Shown here: piece after piece, positions 33,949-44,512 of the stretch | Position numbering within the stretch: position 1 is the stretch's first letter | Layout: every line of letters begins with the position of its first letter | From: Apoda limacodes | Lineage: Eukaryota; Arthropoda; Insecta; Lepidoptera; Limacodidae | Assembly (NCBI GenBank): GCA_946406115.1 | Contig: OX291562.1 | Coordinates: 1,952,001 to 2,016,000 of the forward strand | Direction: 5' to 3' | Length of the DNA stretch: 64,000 nt | The notes under the pieces: generated by a model | The model's input: only the letters and a program-made list of their open reading frames with translations | Databases searched by the model: none | Told to the model about the DNA's origin: nothing | Position numbers and translations under genes: made by a program

Positions 33949-35901
33949 ATGCCTCGTGTTGAGGCGAAACACGTGTCAAGTTTTATTTTCAATTTGGTGG
34001 TGGTGGTGTTGTGGTGAAGTTGGCATCGTCCACATAAGGAGGGAGGGCGGGAGGGAGGTGCACTCCTACATGTGGATGGTGTACTTCGGCACGTGAGTGC
34101 TACTGAATTGTTTTCAGCGGATTTGCAAGGTAATAATATTTTATCATTAAATAATGAATTTCCGAAAAGTAACGCCTGATTCTATTAAAGATTCTTTAAT
34201 GCCGTACCAATGGCCTTCTTAATAGATAGACCGCGCGCCTACGCGCTAAGAATACACCGTTAAATTTAAATCGTTTTAATGCCGTGGATGGGTGGTTCAC
34301 TTAACAAAGTACTATTCATCAACAACTTAATCTGGGTTATATCTCTTAAAATAAAAAAAGATAGGAAGTGATACTGTAATATCCGCAAAATGCGTTAAAA
34401 CAGTAGTAGCACCACGAGTTACTTACCTACGTATGCCTACGTCGTACAGGTCATTGACTCGCTCAGCTGGTGTCAATTTGTTCGTTTGAAGAAATTCAAT
34501 GATTGTACATTTTCCTTCATACTTTTACGGGCTTAGGACCATCGTAAATGCTTTGTACCTAGATCCCGGGACCTAATGTCACAATATCAAGGTACTACAT
34601 GTTAGAGTACGCGTAATTACGAGACTCCATATATTTGCGCGACAAGGATACGTAAACAGCGATGCACGCACCGCACCGGTGACGTCTTAGAGAAAACTGA
34701 TTTTTTTGATATGTTTTGACCGAAGCCCGCGGGGCGCTGGGGGCCGATGTAGAGGCGGTAATTAGTCTAGCATTGGTTAATTTATCGAAGTCCACGTGGA
34801 GTGCGCTACGCGTCATTGGTGAAATGAGTCATGTGTCATAATAGGGTCGGTCTCTTTGAATATTGACCTACCTACTAATGGTTCGCGTCATTTTGTCACA
34901 CAAGCAAGAATTGATTCGAGTTGTAAAAAAAATGTTATTTTATTTTTTATTTTTATCTTTACAAATCGATAGTGTTTCATGCGTCTGGTCACCTGTCCAC
35001 GGCATTAAAACGATTAAAATTTAACGGTGTATAACCACAAAAACTCTGATCATAAGCACACTTTTCTCGCAGTTCCTTTGTTGACAACTCACCCTTGAGG
35101 ATGCCGAAGTGTGCATGTTGTCTAAATAATACATAACCATCTTTAAGAAATATTGTGTGACCTATCATCGACGAATGGACCTCAATTTCAACAAATTATG
35201 GATTTAAAAAAGTAGAATTATGCCTTCAAAATGTAAAATCAATTAAATCTGTTTTATTTTGCTTTAAGATTGGCCATTTTCTTCTTCGCCCTCACTATAC
35301 GTCAGAAAAGGATAGGTGATGATGATAATATAATAAACAAAATAGAAAGTTGCTTTTTGTTTTTAATTTTTCGTTCGGCACTCTAAGCAAGTTTTCTTAG
35401 AGTTTCAGTACATTCAGTAATAGATAAGTATTTAGTCACGTGTTTGTATTATCCGTAACAAACGACTGTTTGACAAAGCATTCGTTTACAATAACTCCTG
35501 TAATTTGTTTTCAATTCTGCTACCGAAAAATCAAAATTTTAGAAGTAGACTTTTGGTGTATATGTCAACTGCCAAACACAAATCATTAATATTTTACTGA
35601 AGTCTGTGTGTGATTTAGTGCAGTGTGTTAGCGTAGTTTATTTCACTTTTTAATTCACGGTTATTATAGCAAAATCCTCTATTTTGATCTGCATCACTTT
35701 AATTAATTTTAAAAAAAACCTTTTAAGTTTTATGTGAACCGCCTGTTTTGCAAAACCACATTTCGTTTAAAATGTTTCAGTAGTAAAAGTGGCAATATCA
35801 AAATTGTCAAATGCGGAATCTTTTATGCTGCTGATTCAAACGCTCTCTTGAAACTTAAATCATTGTTTGAAAGCATTGTACCTTTCCAAATGATTTTATT
35901 C
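33949..35901. other. No gene recognised
   Basis: Non-coding DNA. 33940-33970 has a small hairpin-forming CGAAACACGTG context adjacent to the SINE. A GC-richer patch lies at 34650-34810. 35733-35900 has an open frame (CKTTFRLKCFSSKSGNIKIV) that runs into the poly-T of the next LINE; a promoter-like GCAGTGTGTTAGCG precedes it at about 35622. It could be a first exon cut by the LINE insertion, but no domain is recognisable. Confidence 0.35.
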
Positions 35902-37165
35902 TTTTTTTTTTTTTGCCTGATGGTAAGCGGTCACCGTAGCCTATAGACGCTTGCAAAACCAGGGGTATCACTTCATCACTTGCGCGTTGCCGACCCTTCA
36001 GAAATCTAATAACTTCTTTCTTGAAGAACTCCATACTGTAGTCCTTGCAGAAAACCCTGGCAGGGAGCTCATTCCACAACTTAAGCGTTCGCGGGAGGAA
36101 GTTTCTCTGAAACCGCACTGTACGCGACCATTTAGGTTCTAAAGTGTGAGAATGAATTCCCTGCCGATGGCGAGCGGTGCGATGGTATAAAGTAGCCGTG
36201 GGCATCATTTCGAACAATTCCTCAGAACACAACCCATTGTACAAGCGGTAGAACGCACACAGGGAGGTAAAGTCTCTCCTCAGACTTAAGGGCTCGATAC
36301 CGCAAGTGAGTTCAACCGAGTCGTTGAACCGAGTCAAAAGGGCCAAGCTGGTACCCGGGTGCACCTGCCTAGAGATGGCAGCAGTACTCCATATGGGGCC
36401 AGACTTGCGTCTTGTAAAGTAACAACCTTTGCCCCGAGGTGAACTACTGCTTCGCTCTGTTGAGTACACCAAGTTTTTTGGACGCCAGCTTCACCTTATC
36501 TTGTAAATGATCTCGGAACTGAACATCGCTGGAGATGTCGACACCAATGATTTCAATGCTCTTGGAGATGGAGAGGGGAGTGTTCTGGAATTGTGGGACT
36601 ACAGTGAATGGAGTTTTCTTAGCGGTGAACACGCACACTTGTGTCTTTGTAGGGTTGAATCGGACCAAGTTTACCCGTCCCCAGTCAGAGACCTTGGACA
36701 GTGTGGTCTCGATTTGAAACACAAGTTCTCCGCGGTTTTCCTCCACAACGGAACGAGGTATGTTTGCACGACCCGTGTAAAAAGCGTCTCCAGTACTGTC
36801 ATCTGTATAACAATGTATGTTGTTGATGTCTAACATGTCATTGATATGCAGTAGAAACAGACACCAGCATTAATGTCCATACTATCAGAGCAACTACCGT
36901 CAACTACGGTTCGTATGCGTCTGCCGGACAAAAAACTAGCCACCCATTAGCACAAACCCTCGGGCACTCCGTAAGTTGGCAACTTCGATAGAAGACCCCG
37001 GTGCCAGACCCGATCGAATGCCTTCACTATGTCCAGGCTATATTCCAATGCCTCCCCCTGACTCTCAATGGCTAGTCCCCATCGGTGTGTGAGATACACT
37101 AGAAGGTCACCAGTCGAGCGACCGTGGCGAAAGCCATATTGACGGTCACTGACCAGGTCCGCCGG
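35902..37165 (-). pseudogene. LINE family N, RT and 3' end
   Basis: Minus strand. From the 5' side: LDIVKAFDRVWHRGL (RT motif A, about 37010-37055), a break, then 36836-36444 with NNIHCYTDDSTGDAF (the YxDD box is YTDD here), SKVSDWGRVNLVRFNPTKTQ, KKTPFTVVPQFQN, then after a shift 36472-35900 with CAFYRLYNGLCSEELFEMMP, RTVRFQRNFLPRTLKLWNEL and FKKEVIRFLKGRQR. The 3' end is the TCAGGC / poly-T at 35902-35914 (poly-A in sense). The endonuclease is missing, so the copy is 5'-truncated near 37165. 36506-37165 is duplicated at 57186-57845. Confidence 0.85.
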
Positions 37166-38100
37166 AATATTCTATAATAATAATCTTTGAGTTTAACGTC
37201 CGACGCCGTCAATTGTTTTCAAACAAAATAAATTTTCCGATAATCTCCGTAGTGCTCTTAATTTTGCCTTATATTTTTTATTCTATTCTTTTAAAAAGGA
37301 GAACATAAAATTAAGAGCTCGGTGTTTTTGTTTATATAAGATTCTAAGAAGCCATTATTTTAATATTTTTGCATAGTTGCCGGAATTTATTGTATGGAGC
37401 AACTACAGAAAATATAAAAAATAGTACTAACTCAAAAACTGAAATTATGTTTAGGTCATTTTACGAAATGTTCTACTAAGAACTGAAAATGTAAGTTCCA
37501 CCTTAGAAACCCCACTTTTAAAATATTCTACTTTTTTATTCTAGAATGAACTGACTAGGCAATTGCATGTGTAACATCCGAGTACTATCTTGATACAAAA
37601 CTACATGTTCCATTTATTATATTTTTATTTATTTCAAAATATTCCTTAATACTTAGAAAGAGAAACGGTACTTAATAATTAAGTTCCCTAGTAAAATAAA
37701 AAATATAATTGCTCACATAATGTCAAAATTTCATTTGCTAAACCGAAATTAGAGTCTGTACTAGCATAAGTCTTAGAAAAACGCAAGTATTTCCTTTATT
37801 CTTATGGTTTTAGTACTCGTAGGCTCTAGCTCCAAATTTTCTTCAGGCTCGCGCGAAATCAAGTCAAGTAACAGCTCCTTCGTTGTACTAATAGTGCTCT
37901 GTAGTTTTATATTACAAAAAAAAAATTACCGTGGTAACTTTTGACCTAAATTGAAAAATATACCATGTTATTTTTCATCCCTTCAGCTATCAAAGTGCCT
38001 GTCATACCATCACTTTGCTGCAGCGTGAATGAATAGCCCGTGGCCTTACGCTTGGATTTTTTACTTTGGGATAAAAATAGGAAGTCACGTCTACTATTAT
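37166..38100. other. No gene recognised (inside block X)
   Basis: AT-rich non-coding DNA. The minus-strand frame 37946-38161 (KKSKRKATGYSFTLQQSDGM) is short and without a known domain. Confidence 0.35.
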
Positions 38101-38104
38101 ATTT

Positions 38105-38412
38105 TTTTATACCACTAAGGTGGCAAACAAGCTTTCGGTCCGCTTGATGGTAAGCGGTCACCGTTTCCTATGGACGCTTGCAACACCAGGGGTAACAATC
38201 GCGCGTTGCCGATCCTTGTAAAATCTAATAACTTCTTTCTTGAAGAACCCCATACTGTGGTCCTTAGAGAGAACCTTGGCATGGAGCTCATTCCACAACC
38301 CGAGTGTTCGCGGGAGGAAGTTTCTCTAAAACCGCACTGTACGCGACCATTTCGGTTTTAATAGAAAGTAGCCGTGGGCATAATTTCGAACAATTTCTTT
38401 AGCACACGTCCC
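38105..38412 (-). pseudogene. Second LINE family N 3' fragment
   Basis: Plus-strand reading CCGCTTGATGGTAAGCGGTCACCG and following sequence match the family N 3' end at 35915-36160. Internally deleted: it jumps from the WNELPA region to the MMPTA region. Duplicated at about 58785-59065 with a 28-bp deletion there. Confidence 0.7.
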
Positions 38413-38980
38413 ATTGTACAGTAAATTTCTATTTAGGTCACTGACTTTTACTATTAGGTTTTTACACTCGAGACTTTTCTAAAACTTTATCTACCTACTT
38501 TCTGTAGTTTATATTCCCCATGAGGTTTGCAATCAATTTTGTAATCAAAGATCCTTAATTTGTTTACTAGGTAAACCAGCACCCATTACCTCTAAATTCC
38601 CCATGACATTTATTAATCTTTTATCTTTATGACAAGTTACTTCAAAGGAGAAAATTAGCCGAACACTTTTACTGATTGCAGGCAGATGAGGTAGCATAGA
38701 TGAAATATACCTAATTCGAGATAGATACCTAAGTTTTGCTTGAGCTTTTGAACTTTGAATATAAAAACACATATCAAATATTTATACACAAGTTCACCTT
38801 AAACTATAACACTTATCGTCCCTTTTGTACTTAGAGTTGTTAAAAACACGAGAATTTTACTTCTACACTTCACTTTTCTCTTCATTGGGACAATAACTTT
38901 GCTCGTCACATTTATCTAGGCTTTCGCGGTTTCTTTTTGTATGGAAAATCGGCACTTACGAAGCTATACAACGATTTTCC
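38413..38980. other. No gene recognised (inside block X)
   Basis: AT-rich. The minus-strand frame 38545-38772 shows no recognisable motif. Confidence 0.3.
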
Positions 38981-39850
38981 TCATTTTATTTCGGAACGTC
39001 TCTGTTGGCGTACCGCAAGTTGCAGCTTGTATCCCAATTCATTAGTGTGGGCTTTGCATTTTTCTTTATTCTGGCACTTTATTTTGCTCTGGCGCACGGC
39101 CTTTGCAGATTTATAACATGCAAGCTGCTCTCTTTTCTTGATAGAGAGCTCCTTTAAACTGAAACAGCGCGTAATACATGTTGTCACGCTGTTCGTTGTC
39201 TTGGGCCATCTCAAGAAGTCAATCTTTTTATTTTCTGATGGACTTTTATTCAACTGAAGCTGTCCTTTGTGAGCTTCTCTTTTTATTGGCATACGACGTT
39301 GTTGTCGTACCGCTTGTGGTACGTGAACATTTTGCAGCTTAAAGTCCAATTCATCAGGGTGGGCATTGTTCAGCAGACTCAATGTTTTTTCTATGTACTG
39401 CCCACTGATTTTAAGTCGTACATCCGAACACGACATATTAATTTTTAACGTCATAATTGCCGGTTTACAGCGTGGTGGCATCTTTATGTTACCTTGCCAC
39501 TGGTCACTGGTTAGGCGTGCCTTCTTTTAAGGGCGGGATTTCCATCTTTTAGCTTGACAGCGTAGTTGTTGAGTCCTGTAACCGACAGCCTGGGGAGTAA
39601 TAAGGGGGGGGGGGTCGCTCAGAAATCTATTGACTAAGATCTCAGGTCTTCCATATGTTTGTTCAAGAGTTTTCAAAATTTGGTCGAGGTCGGCAGCGAT
39701 ATAAAGCAACGCCGACACTGATTCCCGCGCTTCAAGGCGTAGGCAAGAATGAAGTCTTGCTAGGTTCTCTGCAGGCGAAAATTTGTAATGCTGGGCAGAG
39801 TCATCTCTCTGTCTTCTCTTGGCAGACTGCTGCCATGAATACCACCTATT
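38981..39850 (-). pseudogene. BEL/Pao gag and pol fragments
   Basis: Minus strand. 39718-39527 encodes MSALLYIAADLDQILKTLEQ then TYGRPEILVNRFLSD, equivalent to the BEL-2 Gag block SVSALLYTAVDTDRIMKTLE. 39481-38981 encodes SDVRLKISGQYIEKTLSLL then LDFKLQNVHVPQAVRQQRR, equivalent to the post-RT region of Pol (SDVRLGAREDHIDKTLGLLW). The intervening Gag C-terminus, protease and RT are deleted. Includes an unstable poly-G run at 39605-39615. Duplicated at 59633-60505. Confidence 0.75.
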
Positions 39851-39861
39851 CGTGACGCGAA

Positions 39862-40216
39862 GGAAATAAAACGTAATGTGATTGGTCGCGGAAAATAAAA
39901 TCGATTGTGATTGGTCAGCGGGTCCTCCGGGTCGGATAAGCGAGCGCGAAACCAGCTGAAAGCATTCCTGTCTCCTCGGGGAATCAAGAAAGCAAGGAGT
40001 AGAAGAAGAAGAAGAAATCTGAAGAAAGAAGAAGATATATTTATTAGGGCAGTGTAATAGTTGTAAATATTAGTGTAAGAAGATTGTAAAAATTAGGGGT
40101 CCACAAATAAATGTGGTTTGAATTCGTCCGCCATTCACGGGGCGCTTTCAATTCGATCGTCTGCCCTTCTGGAGGCCAGTTCATAAACGCCTACATCTAC
40201 TGCTCGGTCTGTAACA
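39862..40216 (+). mobile_element. BEL-type LTR, plus orientation
   Basis: Collinear with the BEL-1 5' LTR: two GTGATTGGTC boxes, AAGCGAGCGCGAAACC, the purine-rich AGAAGAAGAAGAAGAAAT tract, GGGGTCCACAAATAAATG and the end GGTCTGTAACA (40216). Its orientation is opposite to the coding fragments that abut it, so they do not form one intact element. Duplicated at about 60515-60869. Confidence 0.75.
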
Positions 40217-40737
40217 ATAATATTTCTGCATAATATCTTGTTGTGAAAATTGATTAGGGTGACCAAACGTTAAAGGTAAATTATGACTTACAAAAATTCT
40301 AGTTTGACTAGAATGGATTTATTTACTAAAGTGTTTAGGCCGAACCTTTTTCTCAAGATCTTTGATCAAGACATAGTCCACACGCGGGCCCAGTGTGGAT
40401 TGTGGACTGTGTAAGTCTTTTTATTGACATATGCAGGTTTCCTTACGATGTATTCCTACACCGTTAAGCCAGTGATGTAAATAATTAGTGTACTTAAATG
40501 ATGTATTTCAACATACTTATTTACGGTTTTTTTTTATTTATTTATTCAATACAACAGTTAAATTACATTTACAAATTTATTGCCTTTCGTTGTAACCTTG
40601 CAGGGCTTATCTGCGAATAGCCGAGAACGCTCGATCTGAGACAAAATACTTTTAATACAAATATTCAAAAACAGCTTGAGCTACAAATTTTAGAAACAAA
40701 TGGAACGATTCTTCATGGAGAACCATAGCTAGGTCAA
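40217..40737. other. No gene recognised (inside block X)
   Basis: Non-coding; nothing repetitive was recognised except its copy at about 60870-61390. Confidence 0.3.
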
Positions 40738-41155
40738 CTCTCACTGCATCGCAGGTTGAACTAGTCACACACAACGACGCTCACGATCTTTATCCCCCCG
40801 CCGACCTCGGCATGGGCGTAAAACTATCGTTAGGCGGCTTTGGCACGTACTAACGGCCCCAGATGACGATCTCGCTGTCCGGATAACGAGATTAGTCTCT
40901 ACGACCTCTCCGAATAGGGACTCCCCCCCTCACACGACCCCGACGTCCCTGGGTTCATTGATACACGAGGTATCAAAGAGTGCCGGGGCGCTTTTCGCCC
41001 CCAACTCAATCGCAACTACACCCGCGTAACGGGGAACTATCCTCCTGGCGGTGACTCACCTTCGGGTTCGAGACTCAGGCTAGTCTGAGTGACGCCCCCG
41101 AGCGCGAAAACTGCAAACTGCATAGTCAGAAAAAAAAGAAAAAAAGAAAAAAGAT
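40738..41155 (+). pseudogene. LINE family K 3' end
   Basis: Shares the 3' UTR landmarks of the family K copy at 15190-15400: GAGGTATCAAA, CGGGGAACTATCCTCCTGGC, CACCTTCGGGTTCGAGACTC and AAACTGCA..., and ends in an A/G-rich tail (41130-41150). The upstream part (40780-40960) may be the end of ORF2 but has no clear frame. Confidence 0.65.
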
Positions 41156-41725
41156 TTTTATTCCTGGCTATTAAGATGTTTTATAAAGAAAATTAATACA
41201 TAACATAGGATTTTTTTTAAAGTACATAACATAGAAAGAACCGGCACAAAAATTTTGTCAAACAAAAAACTTCATTCCATTCCATAAAAATTCCAATCGA
41301 AGTTATCTATGAGTGCAACCCTATCGACGGTTTAGCCGCCCGCCAGTGCCTCCCGCGCAGCTCAGTTTACCAAATCACGGATGGACGTACGCAACTAGAT
41401 CAGAATTTATTTTCAATTTTAGCGGTAAAAATTTCGTTTGTCACAGGTGAGTGCTCATTACATTACATTGATTTAACAAGTAAACGCATGTTAAAAAAAT
41501 ATATTAAAAGAAAATTAAAACCCTTAGTTTGGTTGTATGTCACAGTATAATTATAAAAGTCGATACTTTATTTGTTTCTTAATTTTTTCAAAAAGTCTGT
41601 TAAAATTTCATTCCCTTCCATTTCATTACATTCCTTTTCCTCAAAATTTAAATGGAAGGAAATGAAAGATTTTGGAAGGTAATGAAATGTATGTAAATAG
41701 TTAAAATGGGTACGTGTTTGCTGGA
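41156..41725. other. No gene recognised; left flank of BEL-2
   Basis: AT-rich. 41610-41695 is an imperfect inverted repeat made of CCATTTCATTACATTCC-like words. The last bases before BEL-2 are TTTGCTGGA; the same bases at 62371-62379 continue into GAAACTAAG, the empty site. Confidence 0.4.
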
Positions 41726-42182
41726 TGTTGCGGACAGAGCTAGTGGAATAAACTGTTGCGGACAGAGCTAGTGGACTGTAGGTTTATAGAAATGTGGGCT
41801 CTGAAAAAGCCCACTGTAAAATTGAAAAAATGAAACAAATTGGATTCTGCTTGCAACAGCTTATAATTGCCTTAAACGCAATGAACACTTATATGGACAA
41901 CTCATTTAACAATTTTCAAAATTATAATTTACAAACACTTATCTATAAATTACAAACACTTTCTTTAAAATCGTGATTTTAATTTACGCTTCACTGATTT
42001 TACTTAACTTCTACGAATTTTCTTGATTTATAAAAATGTTACTTCTTTCTTGAAGTAATCTTGAGTTATAAAAATGTTGGTTCTTTCTTGACATATATAT
42101 ATAACTTGTTCTTTCTTCAGTTGGTTTCTTCACTGTTTATTTTCCTGGAACTGTTGAACTTTCACTGCATACTGTATGAAAA

Positions 42183-42201
42183 TTGCGTCTCCTTTTATAC
42201 T
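42183..42201 (-). promoter_or_regulatory. BEL-2 LTR core promoter
   Basis: On the minus strand GTATAAAAGGAGACGCAAT forms a TATA box. Upstream in sense lie ACCAATCAGAGA-like and CAGCCAATCAGAG CCAAT motifs (42240-42250 and 42395-42410). About 30 bp downstream is TATGCAGTGAAAGTTC, a probable initiator. The same elements occur in the solo LTR (near 5455, 5600, 5640) and the 5' LTR (56943-57160). Confidence 0.6.
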
Positions 42202-42619
42202 TTTTTGTCTAGGAGGAAATGTTCAAATCATTTATTTTAGACCAATCAGAGAACGTTGTTTTTATTTTGGGAACCCAATAACCAGTTCAAACCGGTATTT
42301 TCCAGATTTTTACCTCGAACTTTCTAATTTAATATTTTTCAATGGTGTTTTTGTTCCGAGCCATTCTCCCACTTTCGTCTGTGCTCTGATTGGCTGCTCA
42401 TTTTCATATAAATATGAGGCTTCAAAATCTGTTTTCGAAATTTTTGACTTTTTACATTTTTTATTTTACTACTACGTCAGTTGTGTTTTGCATAGTATAA
42501 AAAATCAATTGGCATACATTTTTGTCTAGAAATGAATGTGTGAGAACCAAAAAACACATGTGGTTCACTTTACAGTATTGCTAAAAAATCGAAAAGTCAC
42601 GTTCTGACAGTAGCTCCAC

Positions 42620-42976
42620 TCCTCGCTCCAGATCTTCTATCCTATCAACAGATTGACCGTTCGCTTTGGAGTTTCTTGTTTCTTTCCGTTTCTTTCTGTA
42701 TTTGCTCCTAAGAACAGTTCATTCTGCCTTTTGTTTGTAGACGGTTTGCGTTTGTGTGCGTTTTGTGTGTTGCGGGTGCTCGTTCGAGCCGAAGCGTCAT
42801 CGCTCAGCGTGTGCGAGCAAGAAGTGTGCGAGCAAGAAGGCTACAGACTGCTGTCTCGCTCTCCCTCGGTAGGCAATTTGGATTGAGTAAGTGTTTTTTC
42901 TTACTTGCTCTGGGTCCGGCCGCCTCCGTGCGTGCCTATCTGAGGAATGTTAGCGTCGCCGTCGTCATCCCTATAG
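42620..42976 (+). promoter_or_regulatory. Family J 5' UTR with likely internal promoter
   Basis: 357 bp before the ORF1 ATG with no long frame. It holds T-rich words (TTTCTTTCCGTTTCTTTC), a CATTCTGCC that could serve as an initiator, and a tandem duplication of GTGCGAGCAAGAA (42810-42838). Jockey-type LINEs use internal promoters; that this one does is inference. Confidence 0.4.
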
Positions 42977-44512
42977 ATGCCACCCCCTCCGTTCCGCCAA
43001 CCCCCAAATAGGGGCCGGGGAGTAAGGAAGCGACAGGTATGGTCGCGTACTCAGCCACCGGCAATAGTGGCCCGTAACCTTTTTACGGGACAGGTTACTG
43101 CCGCGGACGGCACTTTCGCCGCAGCATTCCCGCCGTCGCGCCCTCCGTCGGCTGCGTCGATGGCCTCTGCCCGATCGGGCACAACAAGTTATGCCACCTC
43201 TGAGACAGGTGACGAGTATGAGTACTTTCAAGACGAAGAGCTCCCCGCCATGCTGTCTCCCATCCAGGCCTCTCCAACGGACGGTGTGTCGCCGCAAAAG
43301 GTAATAGCCAGCTCTGCGGCCAATTCAGATATTGTCATCCACGCCCCACCGGCGTCGGCCCGCCGCGACGCCTCTATAGTGTCACCATCGACGCCGCTCA
43401 ACCCACCACCGCGTGCCAACCCGCCGTCGATCGCCATTAAAACGAGCGACCCACGAAGGACAATGGGCCGTGAGGTACGTCCTTTCTCGCTAAGCCCATT
43501 TAAAGACACTGCTGAGCAAGCCCGCGCAGCAGCAAGGGAAACTACGACCTACGTACCCGCCACAACAACGACCCCGCCGCAGGTAGCAGCGACCGATGTT
43601 GACGTACAAATGGACACGGATACCAATTCACCGCAAACTACCGGCCAGTCCTACGCGCAAGTGTCGGCCATCCCGGCCCAGCCTACACCTGTCCAGCCTA
43701 CACCTGTCCAGCCCGAAAAGCCTAAGGAGAAAGCCAGGTACCCACCAATCATTGTCGAAAATCTGCCACAATGGTCGGTGCATCTAAAGAAGCTGCGTTC
43801 CCTCCTGAAACACGCCCCGCACGCGCGCCCTTTTGGCAAAGGCGTGCGTTTCCTGCCGCAATCGCCGGAAGAATATAGGGTGGTGGCGGCCTATATTGAC
43901 GAGGTCTCGAAAGCGGACAACACCGTGTCCTGGTATTGCTACAGCCTGGACAACGAGAGACCTCAAAAACTGGCGATAAAAGGACTCCCTCTCGACGCGC
44001 CGTTGGATGAAATAGCCAATGAAATGGACGCATTGGGCTTCCCCCTATCGCATATTCGACAGATCCCGGGGGCAAGAGGTCGCCCCTACTGTATTTACTT
44101 TGGACAGCTACAGAACAGACACGAACACAGTGAGCTCCAAAATGTCTACAAAATTACGGAGCTCCTAAACATGTCCGGCGTGAATATCACTGCGTGGAAG
44201 GCAAAGCCCGGGCCGGCGCAGTGTCACCGATGTCAAGCGTTCGGCCACTCATCGGCCAACTGTCATAGGCCAATACGTTGTGTACGCTGCGGAGAGGGCC
44301 ACACAACCGCGGATTGCAAGCGCGACAGAGGAGCGACCCCAACGTGCGCTAACTGCAAACGAGAGCACGCGGCTAACGACAGGTCATGTCCGTTATACAG
44401 GAGGGAAGCGCGTAAGATGGGGGTGAAAAGTGCCCCCCCCCGCCCCGAAACCACCGCCGCCCCGAAGAGAGTTCCCGGTACCCTTACCGGTAATGGAGGC
44501 TCAAGAGTATGA
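42977..44512 (+). CDS. Family J LINE ORF1 (Gag-like, CCHC zinc knuckles)
   Basis: 511 codons from ATG at 42977. The N-terminal 270 residues are low complexity (Pro/Ser/Thr), including a duplicated QPTPV unit near residue 235. Residues about 290-410 match the PRE_C2HC domain seen before Gag knuckles of Jockey-type LINEs (PQKLAIKGLPLDAPLDEIAN). Three knuckles follow: CHRCQAFGHSSANC, CVRCGEGHTTADC and CANCKREHAANDRSC (residues about 415-473). Such proteins bind LINE RNA and assist target-primed reverse transcription. At the C tract (44432-44440) this frame runs into 30 unrelated codons and stops, whereas copy 1 at 235 reads on into a proline-rich tail; the real C-terminus is in the next frame (44430-45125). 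Confidence 0.85.
   Translation: MPPPPFRQPPNRGRGVRKRQVWSRTQPPAIVARNLFTGQVTAADGTFAAAFPPSRPPSAASMASARSGTTSYATSETGDEYEYFQDEELPAMLSPIQASPTDGVSPQKVIASSAANSDIVIHAPPASARRDASIVSPSTPLNPPPRANPPSIAIKTSDPRRTMGREVRPFSLSPFKDTAEQARAAARETTTYVPATTTTPPQVAATDVDVQMDTDTNSPQTTGQSYAQVSAIPAQPTPVQPTPVQPEKPKEKARYPPIIVENLPQWSVHLKKLRSLLKHAPHARPFGKGVRFLPQSPEEYRVVAAYIDEVSKADNTVSWYCYSLDNERPQKLAIKGLPLDAPLDEIANEMDALGFPLSHIRQIPGARGRPYCIYFGQLQNRHEHSELQNVYKITELLNMSGVNITAWKAKPGPAQCHRCQAFGHSSANCHRPIRCVRCGEGHTTADCKRDRGATPTCANCKREHAANDRSCPLYRREARKMGVKSAPPRPETTAAPKRVPGTLTGNGGSRV

Larger units (their letters stand above)
36506..41725. repeat. Block X, first copy of a 5.2-kb duplication
   Basis: Matches 57186-62379 in direct orientation along its whole length. 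Differences I counted are about twenty, including a 28-bp gap (38190s, absent in copy 2) and single-base changes. It contains part of LINE N, a second LINE N fragment, BEL fragments, an LTR and a LINE K tail. It ends at 41725, exactly where the BEL-2 LTR end begins. Confidence 0.95.

Noticed and set aside
34595..34816. A 73-codon minus-strand gene
   Set aside because: Low-complexity Ser/Ala content, no domain, no splice or promoter support.
41754..42530. A histone gene promoter and 3' end
   Set aside because: CCAAT boxes, TATA box and a histone-like stem-loop are present, but there is no histone coding sequence and the segment is the BEL-2 LTR, shown by its repeat at 56516-57179 next to a primer site.
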